NCBI GenBank assembly: GCA_030435675.1
Contig: CM059625.1
Span: 3,472,001 to 3,536,000, forward strand
Source: Steinernema hermaphroditum
Lineage: Eukaryota; Nematoda; Chromadorea; Rhabditida; Steinernematidae
Length of the DNA: 64,000 bases
Direction: 5' to 3'
Shown here: piece by piece, positions 11,882-22,800 of the stretch
Layout of the letters: each line of letters begins with the position of its first letter
Numbering within the stretch: the first letter of the stretch is position 1
The notes under the pieces: generated by a model
The model's database searches: none
Seen by the model: only the letters and a program-made list of their open reading frames with translations
What the model was told of the DNA's origin: nothing
Made by a program: the position numbers and the translations under genes

Positions 11882-12159
11882 TAGGGATGCACCGGAACGG
11901 AAACCGGAACGAACCGGAATCGGTCAGAAGGTCCGGGGTTCGAATCCACCCGCGAGCGAAACTATTTTATTTTCATATTTTCTTGACATGACATTCTGGA
12001 AACTGTTTGATTGTCTGATTCTACGTAAGAAAAATTTAAATCTGCGGAAAAACGTGCAGAAAAAGTACATAAAAAAAAGTTTGGCCTGCGGGCGGATTCG
12101 AACCCCGGACCTTCAGACTGATTCCGGTTCGTTCCGGTTTCCGTTCCGGTGCATCCCTA
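11882..12159. mobile_element. Palindromic hAT-type MITE, 278 bp, with tRNA-like arms
   Basis: Two inverted arms of about 81 bases (11882-11962 and 12079-12159) start TAGGGATGCACCGGAACGG and differ at only a few positions. The flanking 8-mers ATAAATAT and ATAAATAC match at seven of eight bases, consistent with a target-site duplication. Each arm carries GGTTCGAATCC, a perfect RNA polymerase III B-box and tRNA T-arm core. The centre is AT-rich. There is no transposase, so movement would need an autonomous hAT element elsewhere. The shared ends place it in one family with the 53-bp element at 10633. Confidence 0.88.
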
Positions 12160-13305
12160 ATAAATACCATTTTCGTCACTTCTCCTAATAGAGCCCAAAC
12201 GTCTTCTATCCTATGTCATATTCCTCTTCCAAAAAAACTTGTTTTGGCGATTCTGCTAGATCGATTCAAAATTGGCGATTCTGGTAGACTCTCCGACGTA
12301 AATCTGTCGTAGAGATATGACACATTTACATTTATTCAACAGTTAAGTCGACGCAGTACACGCAGTTCAACTAGCGCACCTTGCCTGTAGAAGACCGCGA
12401 AAATCAGCAACTTTTTGCTGACAAATTGGTCACGTCAAATACGTTTCACATTATGTGTGACTTCATGCCAAGAATACATTGTCACACCACTGTGCAGATT
12501 CAAGCTCTTTATTCACCACTGAACATTACCAGTCGAACAACAAGATCGGGATTGCACCGGTGGAAGCTCTACAGAAAACGATGAAAAATTTTAACTTCAC
12601 CATGTCGACGGGCCCTCTACTTCATCGGTCGCAACAACGGCCTGCAACAAGACAACATCGACCGCTTATGCATTTTATTAGCAAGGACGTCATGCAGAGC
12701 ACAAAGGCAAACACGGTCGGAAGCATAAAAATCTACATTTTTCCTAATACAAGCTAGTGGTAACCGATGCACTATCATGCCAACGTAGACGAGATTCGAG
12801 CGAGGGGATGTGTCATTGTCAATGCAATAAATAAATGCCGAAATGAAGTGGGGAAAGAGGTTCGGATCGTCGCTGCGCTTTCAGTTGTCGTCGTTGACGG
12901 GGACAACGAGCACCGGATCCAAGTGTAACTCACTTTTGTACCCGTTACTGGTAATGTGAATCTGACTCGTTTGTGCGACCGGAGTCTGACCATCGCTGAA
13001 TGCAAAGAGCCGTCAACAACGTTTCAGTCGGTGAGTGGTGACAGATCAGAGGCGTTGGAAGCTGTTAATTAAAGCTGATTATGGACAACATGATGAACAA
13101 TTGGCTGAGGGACGATCAGAGATTTAGACAACAGAAGTGAGACGATGCGAAGGCGGTCTAAAACACAATTATTTACAGACTAGTTAGGCTGAGAAGCTGG
13201 CGACAGTAGCAGCAGTGGAACGAGAAACGATGTTATAGAAGACGGGACAACACAGAGTTGCAGATTAGTCTCTTCGATGCCAAGTCGTACGCATCTTCGG
13301 GTCAC

Positions 13306-14736
13306 TTACATTCGCTGACCCTCCACTGGATGGCCACCGCTGTTGTAGATGGATGGGCCGCGCATGTCGTGGCTCACCAACACGGTTTTCGTTTCGACGA
13401 CGGTGTTAGTTGGCGCTGGTTGGATGCCAAGCTCTGGATCGGGACGCTTCTCCAAAGGCATCAGGTTCATGTTGTGACCTTCGGGAGCTTCGTCGACGCA
13501 GCTGGGGATTTCACGGCGTTTGAACACCTCAGCGACGAACAGTGCCTAGAATAGGTTCTAATAGGCGGATCTTTTTCAAGAGAGCATACCACAATGATTC
13601 CAATGGCCGATCCCATCGCCGATCCAACGAGCACATCAGACCAGTGGTGCTTGTAGTCACTGACACGGCTGTAGGCGACGAAAGCAGCTCCACCAAACAG
13701 GGAGAACTGAATGACGGGGAGGAGAAGACGGCTGTAGAGAGGACGATACAGACGAGCTTGAAGATAAAGCTGCAATCTCAGAGTGTCTCAAGACGTGACT
13801 AATCCATCTCACCGATGTGTACCAGGCAGCATAGAACGAGAACGACGAGTGACCGGAGTAGAAAGAGAGCTGCGATTCGTGGATGAGTTTCTTGTCAGTA
13901 GTAGTACACCAGAAGTCGGTGATGTACGTATGATTCAATCCACAGTTCTTGTATCCGACATTCGGCTTGCAGACTTCCATGAAATGGGGGCGTTGGCGTC
14001 CAATCGTGTATTTGGCGATGTCGACCATCAGCTGATTGAAGCAGACTCCGAGGAAAAAGTATCCTACAATATCGTATGGCCAAAGGTATCTAATGAAGCT
14101 GGTATTACCAATGAAAATGTATAAGCGAACGATGAGGCGGTGGACTTGTGTGTTTCTCATGTGGTATTTCTTGAACAGATGGGAACATTTCTTTTCCCAA
14201 GCAAGCGTGCGGAACACCTCGGTGGCAATGATCTAAAACGTTCGATTTAGTAGTTCGTAATAACTCTGATCGCTTCTGAACATGTGTCGAGGAATGAGAC
14301 GTTAACACATGTTATGCCAGCGTTATGCTAACAAAAAAGAGACTCAGTATGGTCATCTGGAAAGGTACTTCTAACCGAAGATACATCGAACACCCGTTTT
14401 TCCCTTAATAATGCATCTGATGAGCGGTTTTGGGTCTAGTTTCACTCATAAATCTGCAACACAGTCTCAAGGAGGTTCATAGGTGGTGGCCTATACATTC
14501 GAAATCTATCCCAAAAAAGCACTTACTAATGCGGACGGTATCAAAATTCCGACGACGATCAACATCTGCCGTGTTACGGTCGAAGGCAAGAGTGGATACC
14601 GAATCGACTCATCGTCACAGTAGAAACCGCGTTTGTACGGTTTCACGAATTCGTGGAATATCAGAAGTGGAATGGCACAGGCGAGTAACACCAAAAAGTC
14701 GGCCACGATCCGGCCGACAGAAATCTTCGTTGTCAT
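13306..14736 (-). CDS. Lipid phosphate phosphatase (PAP2 family), 4 exons, 349 aa
   Basis: Exons in transcription order: 14736-14527, 14232-13813, 13769-13590 and 13545-13306, all joined in phase 0. The three motifs of lipid phosphate phosphohydrolases are intact: C1 KYTIGRQRP (residues 144-152), C2 YSGHS (195-199, catalytic His) and C3 SRVSDYKHHWSD (244-255, nucleophile His251 and Asp255). Several hydrophobic segments fit the six-helix fold, with the active site on the extracellular or lumenal face. The family dephosphorylates phosphatidate, lysophosphatidate, sphingosine-1-phosphate and similar lipids. The closest relatives I recall are the C. elegans plpp genes (T28D9.3 type) and human PLPP1-3. 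The polar last 70 residues are a cytoplasmic tail. The donor after YAAWYTS was chosen over one 10 bases earlier because only it keeps frame into LYLQARL. The stop overlaps a perfect donor, so an alternative 3' end is possible. Confidence 0.9.
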
Positions 14737-16862
14737 CCTGTATCTAAGGTGTCTCACCGCATTCAAAACGCTACCTTACCGCCGGTATCTGAAACTTTCA
14801 CAGGTATCATCAACGCGATCGATGTCATCATGAGTCAGGTACACGACGGGACGAGGAGAAAATAACAATTTGCGCGCCGAATATTGCGGTTGAAAAACGC
14901 GCCCAATTAGATGCGAAAACAACGGGAGCTGGGTTCCCGTTGAGGCAAGCAGCCGGTTTTGTCAACCGAAATCTAATAAAATATCCGTTGCTCATCAGCG
15001 TAGGCTGATTATAGGGGCTATATGTTCCCTAATGCTCCGATGAGTCCAGCATGGAAAGGCTAAGCGGTCAAACAGTGGCAGTAGTCCAAGACCTAGGCAT
15101 TAGTAATAGCTTTGACCATGATGCCGATCTCTAACCACAAGGACTTGTTTTAAGTATCGATTGACTGAGGGTGCACACGCGACCAGTGACGATAGAACAG
15201 AGCATTCGCTTATTAAAGAAAAAAGGGTATTCATTCAGAGCTAATCTCACGAACAGGCCATATCCATATCTGTAAAAGCGGTAATAACTAGGTTCATCCG
15301 CGTGCGACGACCTATTTTCAGCACGCATATTACACGGTGAAGTACTATACGGAATGCATCTGCTGCGCAATGGTTTTAAAAATTACACTATATAGCGAAC
15401 TGAGATGAGCATGTTTCCTAAAAGCAAGAACAAAGTCCCAAAACATGGCTTCAGTGGATCGCTATCCCGTTTCCATGACAAAGTACAAGTTCGCAAAACA
15501 AAATAGTCAATTGGAAAAGGTGCGCTCTTGCGAATAAAGGAGGAAGTCGAAGACTGCTTCAGAGACAAATCGAAAAACTCGGTTTCGACAAATCGTTTTC
15601 ATTTTTTCTCTCGCTTTGCGCGTATCATTACAGTGAGAAACAGGAAATGAGGAAAACGAAGTGCTTCAGTTCGCGGTGAATCACTGCAAATTTTTGCGCA
15701 AAGAACGAAAGCGACCTTGTGAACTTCTGGACTATATGCAACAAAATGAAATTTAAGATTCGATTCGTATCGCAATGAGAAGACTGGTTGCCGGGTAAAG
15801 CAACTCAGAATTGGAAAGAGGAACGATTTAACGATTAGCGGTTGCGCTAAAGGTACATGCATATAAGAAGCGAACCGGATAACGATCTGCAGCGGAAAGG
15901 CACCCGCCGCAAGACTAATCGCTGTTTGTCACCGATGGCGCTTCCCCAAAACGTCCCCTCGCATTTCTCACACTCGCACACTATAGATAGACGTGAGTCG
16001 ACGTCCAATACCCGTCCACAACAAACAAACTGTTGCACCGGCGACGTCGACGGCGGCGGCCGCTCGGAGAAGAGTGTGGCTATGCGCCGCCAACAGCTGG
16101 TCGTTTCAACTGGGACGGCGTTTTCGCCGCCGCAAACAGGGCAGCAAGAAGCAACGCGCACGCAGAACCGACCGGCAGGCTTCGCCGCTCACCGCACACC
16201 ACACAACACACTTGACAAGCGAGCGAAGTGGCAAAAAACAAGTCTCCGGTGGTGGTGGTGTGTTCGATATGTGCAGCAGTGAGCAGAGGATACACCAGCT
16301 TGGGCCGAAATGAGGAATTGCGCGGCGTCCATGGGTCCTCCAGTGCGATTGTTTTTATTTTGACCAGCGCTGTTTTGGCGGTTTTGTGCCAGTCCGCTGG
16401 GAATTGGTCGGTCTAAGAGATGCGTGCATTCGTTAATTTAATCAAATTTTGATTTTATGAGATTTCTGTTATCGGTCGTCAACTCACGAGGGAAATTGAT
16501 GCAGGAAGTCACTTTCCTTAAGTAAACGACCATTCGTTTTAGTGTTACTCAGAAAAGTAGTGTAAACAAGTTTCCATTTCTGTCATACGTCTAAGATTTG
16601 ACAAGGCTGAAATTAAGACGGATTTGGTTCTTTGCTTGGAAGAACGATTCATACCCAAAAATGAATTAAACGTTTTAGTTGACCACGTACTGACTAAAGC
16701 TAATAAAGGTCAAGTTCTGTCGTGCCAGCATTCGAAAATCGAGCATATTTCTGTGAAGTGTCTGAAGGACACCCAATTGGTCTTGATACCTGCGTTTAGT
16801 GTGTTAGCGACCCAACGTTGGCCCGATTGTTACCAGAAGATGACGTTTCAAAAAATAACAAC
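14737..16862. other. Intergenic between the lipid phosphatase and mig-14
   Basis: Upstream region of the phosphatase gene. A GC-richer block at about 15880-16280 is rich in short GGCGGC and GTCGAC words and open in several frames. No frame shows a domain or splice context, so I read it as promoter or 5' non-coding DNA. Confidence 0.45.
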
Positions 16863-16868
16863 TTTATT
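16863..16868 (-). terminator. mig-14: Polyadenylation signal AATAAA for mig-14
   Basis: A canonical AATAAA on the minus strand lies about 97 bases downstream of the mig-14 stop codon at 16965. This is a normal 3' UTR length for a nematode gene. Confidence 0.65.
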
Positions 16869-16964
16869 AAGGAACAACGGCAAATAACAAAACACTGCCT
16901 GAGAGATCAATTGGCGAGCCTTAGGCTTTTGGTGTACAAGAATAGAATCGCTTTTGTACATCGA

Positions 16965-19764
16965 CTAATCCGTTGAAGGCTTCACTAAAGTTACCATCGC
17001 GGACGCTTCGGTCCCTCCGACGGTCATGAGAACATCCGTTTCTTCGTTGGTCACTGTAACATAGCGCGTTTACAACTCCGGCTACGGCTAAAAAGTGTAC
17101 TTACGCTGCGTGTGCCCGTAATTTTTGTGCGACGGCGCGTACATTGCCAGCAGTAAAAGAACGTAGATGTTCCACATTCCAAAGGTTCCGGTGAAAAACG
17201 ACGACGTCGAGTACGTCAGCACTGACTCATCGGGTTCGTCGCCGTGCATTTGACCCTCGCCATACTGGAAATTAATGATGAATCGTTAGTTATGCCGCAA
17301 TGTCTAATACCTGTTTCATTATATACGACAGTATTGTGAGGCCTGCACAGACGAGAGTGAACACCATCAAGAACTTGAATCGATAAATCAGGTTCTTCTC
17401 CTTTAGCCTTTGAATCTCGCTCTTCTGATAGAGTTGGGCGCATTTCTGCTTGATTTGCGTCCACACCATCCAGATTTTGTAGACCAAAAACGAAAAGTAG
17501 CAAATGGTACAGATTGATGCGACGTAGATGGTGGCCAACTGAGAAAAGTTGATTTGTAGTGTACCAATGGCGAAGTAGTAACATACCGCTAGATGCGTGC
17601 CCGTCTCCGACGACCAAATACTGTAGAACGGATTGCTCAACTGCATTCCACGTTCGCAGATATCGTATATCAGTAGAGAAATCGATGCTACAGTGATAAA
17701 GAGGAGATTTCGCCAGTAGTCTTTCTGAAAATAAAGATAGAACTTGTGGCAAAGAAAAGCATGAAACATACCAAACTTTTATACACTTTATCGTCGGTCA
17801 GATGTTCTCCGGCGAAGATGAGCCAGAATGAAAAGAGGACCGAATAGAATAGTCCTTGTCTTATGTCTGCTATCAAGAGCATGAACGGTAGACGGAACCA
17901 CAAGGACAGCCATTCGATGGGAACTGCAAATGCAACGTTGTGAGTCATAAAGGAAAAGGAAGGACAGTATGTATCTGATGTTTCAATATCAGTCATCTAG
18001 TTCACAAATTGTGTCATTTCTAGGTAAAGTATGAGAACTGGAAGCGCTGCTTTCACAAGAAAGAATTGCAGAAAGTCATGTACTTGCATGTGAGGAAGGA
18101 AAGCCCAGTATGATGCAATTGATGATATTTGAACTATTTTCAGCAGATATTCCCGTGATGTTGTTTGCATAATCTCATCAATGAAATAAAAACTTACAGT
18201 CAAGAACAGCCAAACTGACGCCCAGTGCCAAGATTGAGTTCTCGACTAAATATCGCGGTCTGTTAAGGGCGGAAACACGCTTGTAATACCAAACAGTGGC
18301 CGCGACAATGAACGGCGCGATTACGGTCTTCATCCATAGCCACACTTTTGTGAATCCGCCGTTTTGATGAATAGCCTAAATGCCAAACTTTTTGTACACC
18401 GCTTTTAATGAATTCATTTACGATAATTCGTAAGTCGTGGATCTTGGGAGCGTTACAGTTTCGTGCTGTTGGATCGTTTCGCTGACATTGCTTGAAGTCC
18501 ACCGGCACTCGGATGTTCAAAAGATACATTGGGTAGTTGTTTGAGCCCAGCTCGAAAAGATCCAAAACTGTGCAGTGAAGTAGAGCGCCATCAACCTTCT
18601 GAAATGAAAACATGAGAGAAACTGCTTTGGAACATGTTTCGCCATATAGTCGATACATGTTAGCTTTCTGGCGACGTCCCGCAGGAGCCATTTTATGGTG
18701 GACCATTTAGAATGATCAATTTCTCTCTACGGCAACATATCTCGTGAACATACCCTCTCCTCCTCGATACTGCACTCCAGCTGTCGAGTAACGTTTGTAA
18801 CAATGAATTCAGTCCATTGTCCTTCGATTTTCGTCTGGTAGCCCATGCGGACCTCCAGTGATAAGGGGACATTTGTTTCTAAGTTTACAGTTGAATGAAC
18901 ATCACGCTTTTCACTATACTTACCTCCTGGAAAACCAGACTGATACTCCACTTCAACTTCCAATAATCCAAGCAAAAATTGGAACCACGGTGAATATTGC
19001 AGTTGGACGCTGTCCCTCACGTGAGGCATCTGTGCCACGAAGACGATATCACGAGCGTAGGCATTGGGCACCGACTGATATTTGTCGATGTCGTGTATCT
19101 GCTGGCACTGCTTTTGTGGCGGTTGGATTTGGAACCATTTGTCTGTCCGACCGGCTTCCGGATCTTTGCATTTGGTCATCAAGAACTCCATCGATGATGA
19201 AGGCGCCGGGGCTAGAAAGGAACGGAGATAAAGGTGATGACTAATGGCGGAAATAGCAGTTAATACATGATAATACATGTCCTTTGAACAGAAGTAAAGC
19301 GGAAAGGTCAAATCGAAGTCGCTACTTTCATTTCGTATTTAACCATTGGGAGAATATCTTTTGACAGCAGTGAGCTGAAGGCTCTTGGAGACCCGAAGTG
19401 GCTTCTCAATTACTGTACAATTAACGGTTAGGTCATGCTTCTAAAGCCGACCGAGCTATGATGTTGATTGTAGCGATTCATTTGTTGCTTTTTTGGGCAC
19501 GGTCGAGAGGGAAGAATTTCCTTTGAAATATTCCAAACAAGCGCAATGTCAGTTCTATTTACAGTACAGGTCTTTGACTTTAAAGGTTCAAATTTTAATT
19601 AAGACTGATCTGCTATCAGGCCATGAATGACACAATAAGTAGTACTTACCGAAGAGGGCTCCAATTAGGAAAAATCCGATCTGAAGACATAGCAACAATC
19701 CCAAGATAATCGACAGCTTCCGGTTGCTGAGATGCTCGATGACGGCACCGCCGTTGGCAGCCAT
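16965..19764 (-). CDS. mig-14: Wntless / MIG-14, Wnt-secretion cargo receptor, 10 exons, 549 aa
   Basis: Exons in transcription order: 19764-19650, 19211-18924, 18878-18754, 18598-18422, 18375-18198, 17923-17772, 17724-17587, 17538-17311, 17264-17105 and 17053-16965. The total is 1,650 bases, all phases consistent, 549 residues, close to the usual Wls length of about 540. Residues 19-38 form the first membrane helix. A lumenal domain with conserved cysteines follows, then a run of membrane helices. Diagnostic Wls stretches are [50 protein letters not shown] and [10 protein letters not shown]. The protein binds lipid-modified Wnts in the Golgi, carries them to the plasma membrane and is recycled through endosomes and retromer. 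The usual Tyr-based endocytic motif in the third cytoplasmic loop reads EKNL here (residues about 438-441). The gene lies head to head with unc-53. Confidence 0.95.
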
Positions 19765-19827
19765 CCTTCAGGGTCTCCGATGACAATCCGAGAAAGTCAG
19801 CCCTTGGAGTTGATGCTCAAATGGCCA

Positions 19828-19829
19828 CT
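19828..19829 (-). promoter_or_regulatory. mig-14: Probable trans-splice acceptor of mig-14
   Basis: On the minus strand CCTTTTATTGCAG lies 63 bases upstream of the ATG at 19764, with no ATG between. No upstream coding exon is apparent. The sequence further upstream (about 19840-20500) is GC-richer and is the likely promoter and outron. Confidence 0.55.
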
Positions 19830-22800
19830 GCAATAAAAGGTGCCTACTGCCAAATCGAACGACTCATCACCCAAAACAAACAAGCAAACAAACATTGGGC
19901 AACTCGACGCGGAGGTGATAAAGACGATCGCGCGAGCGGAAGAAGGGGAACGGACTTGGCGCCAGGACAAAGAGCCGAATGCAGGAACGGCGCGACTGTT
20001 GCAGCAGCATGAAAGGGCGCGGAGGTGAGGAGGTATCGGTGTCGCCTCGTCAATACCATCAATCCTCGATCAAGACAAGGAAAGCGATGGAAGACAACGA
20101 TGACGACGGGATGGACGATCGTATGGCGCCGCGGTCGTTGGCTCCCTTCAATTATAGGCCGCCATAAAACTTTAACAACCTCTCGCGTTCCCTCCTCCAC
20201 CGTCTTCTGCGAACCTTGTCGCTGCCGGCGATCGCGGCTTTCTTCCTCAACCTCAGCAGCAGGCCGTCGTCTGCGCGCCCTTCTCCGACGTCGACAGTCG
20301 TAAATTCGGCGCGCGTGCCTTGGAACATGAGGCAAAAAAAAACGACCATGAATGAACCGGATAGCGGTTGAGACAGTGATTGAAAAGGTATTGTTTCAAC
20401 GGCGAGGACGAAGCGCGCCGCACAGATCCGGCGACCGAGTGCATGTCGTAAAAGCGCCAACATCAAATGCATATGGTTTGCAACTCGCACCGCGGTCCGA
20501 ATGTTTCCTTCGCTGTTTTCTGCCGATTGGCCTCGCGACACAAAGAGATCTGCGAACGAATATTTAACACATGGAAAGGGTGCAATTAAATGCGATCGGA
20601 ATTCGAACGGTCTATCGCTGAAATGTGCAAAAAGTAAAATCGCACCATTAGTTTGGAGGGTCCAGGGCACCGATGGAATGCATTGCATTGCAGAGATAAT
20701 TGGTTAATCTGCCATTTGCAAAAAAAACTATTGGTTCCATGAATCGGAAGTGACTGGGGAAGGTGAAGTGAACAGTGAAACGTTATTTAAAATGTTTCGA
20801 AATAAGCGATTCGGATGAAGAGAGAGAAGAGATGTGGCTGATGAATCCACATAGACCTTTCTGTGGTTCCCATCACACTCATCACTCTTCACACTGGATC
20901 ATGTCAAATCACTCGTTAGAGCTAGGCTCGCATCAGTTTTGAGGTGGCGTTTCTTAGCAATTCGATGTATACCGGAACGGCATTATTCTACTTGCTGTCC
21001 AAAAACATCTTTGATAAGCACTTTTACAAGACGGTTCATCTTCAAATGATGTCGCACAACATATTCAGCTCTGGGCTAACTCGTCGGAATCTGGAAACCG
21101 GGTTACACTGAGTAAGCTACTTGAAACGGCTATGCATTTTTTTTGTTTTGAAGAACGGCGATGATCTAGTAAACACCGTGTTCCTTGTTTTTACAATGCG
21201 AGGCATCCCTTTGATCTGCGTCTCTTTTCTGAAGAGTAGTTGATTGCCTGGTTCATTCTCTGCTGTGGCAAATTTGAAGTTCGATGAACAAGGCATGTGG
21301 TAGCAAACCAGAGCAATAGAACCAAATACAAGCATACGTTTGCTCAAAAGAAGCGTATGAAATTAATGCAACACTACTTTCTGAAGTTAAAAAACATATC
21401 AAACTTTAGGGTGCTACCGTACTTGAACCAAGCTCACAGGCTGGATGCAGTCACTCCAAAAAAGCAAGAAATCTGACACATTTCATTACATATTCGATTG
21501 CAACGACGCAGACGGTGAAGCACAGCGAGCGGACCAGAGATCCTTTGGTTCGGCTGGTGGCGCAGGATTTCAGCCGCGCTTTAGCTTCTCGTGGTGGCGT
21601 GGATTCAGGCGGTGGCAACGTCCTTCGTGGCAGACGTTTGAACTACGGCTCCTGGTGTTCCAGGCTTGGGTGATCGCTGCGCCAGGAATGACCGCTTACT
21701 TAACCCATTTCTGACAGAGTGAGCAAACGACGCGACCGACCGCTGCCGAGACACACGAAGGAAATGTTTTGAAATTGATCTGTGTTCTAACACAATGATA
21801 TGACCTCAAACGCTGTTCATTGTTATGAATAAAGTCCCCAGATCTATTTGCCCACCATATGCACAAAGTTACAAACGCAGACATCAGTGGAAAACATTTC
21901 AAATGAGAAAAAGATGTCGAAAATTGGATCTGGAACTGCTTCGATTCAAGTATATGCTATGTGATTCAAAAGGAAGAAGACCTACGCTTTGGCGTAAAAT
22001 GGACTTCGTTTATGCGCTCATGCAGAGGGAAATAAGGCTCCAACTCAATATTACAGGGTCACCTAAAAAAGGGTACTTCAGATTACAATCTGAATTTCTA
22101 AATGGTTTTCCAGACTTCTATCTAAAATGCCTTTTTCATAGACCGTGTATTACATCTTCAGTATGCACTGATCAGTAATCGGCTGTGAAAAAAAGCCTCA
22201 AAGGTCGAGCCACCGTTAATCTGTAAAGAAACACAATAAGTCAAAGGGCAAACAGAAGTCAACGACAGAGAGCGAATTGCGTTTGTATTGGACCGTGCTA
22301 TTTGCGCTCGAACAAAAACGCCAAATTCGATTTAGAATTCAATTTGTGCCTTCTCGTTCATCGTTCAGCGCTCGCTTGCAATGTTTGCTCAAAAAACGCA
22401 ACCGATCTCACGATTTTCTCCCCAGACCTACTGTCCCAGTGCATCGTTTCATTCAAATAGGCGTTCGCTGGATAACTGCCGTTCCTCATGAATTGCAAAC
22501 AACTGAATTGCCATGGTTTTGCTCAAAAATGTGTGGAATTGTTCGTTTCATAAATCCTCCAATCGCTAGAAAGCTAACCGTTGTTTTTCAGAAGTAAGAG
22601 CTTCACAACAAATTTACTATGAGGTAATAGGAAACATATTCCAAAACCTTTTTTATAAACCTGTTTGTTTCTGCCGTGGACGTCCTGAAGGTCCAGTCAC
22701 TACGAAGGGTCTTTTATCTTTGGAAAAGTTGACAAAATGTGTGTCCATCACAGAACTCACATCCCGTTTTTGATTTGGAATTTTAAATACGATATATGAC

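Larger units (their letters stand above)
7577..13305. other. Intergenic between the CCCH/CHY and lipid-phosphatase genes
   Basis: The region contains the promoter of the CCCH/CHY gene, the 9247 duplication, the tRNA-like sequence and two hAT MITEs. The 3' UTR of the phosphatase gene should lie at the right end. Apart from these I see no coding sequence. It is the repeat-richest part of the window. Confidence 0.5.

Noticed and set aside
11988..12188. Open frame containing GRIRTPDLQT
   Set aside because: This is the familiar false translation of an antisense tRNA-like T-arm and lies in the arm of the MITE.
15847..16313. GC-rich block open in several frames on both strands
   Set aside because: Frames overlap each other, no domain or splice context is seen, and base composition explains the lack of stops.
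18000..18197. Minus-strand frame extending mig-14 exon 5 (FYFIDEIMQ...)
   Set aside because: It follows a perfect GTAAGT donor, and splicing to 17923 restores the conserved [10 protein letters not shown] segment, so this is intron.
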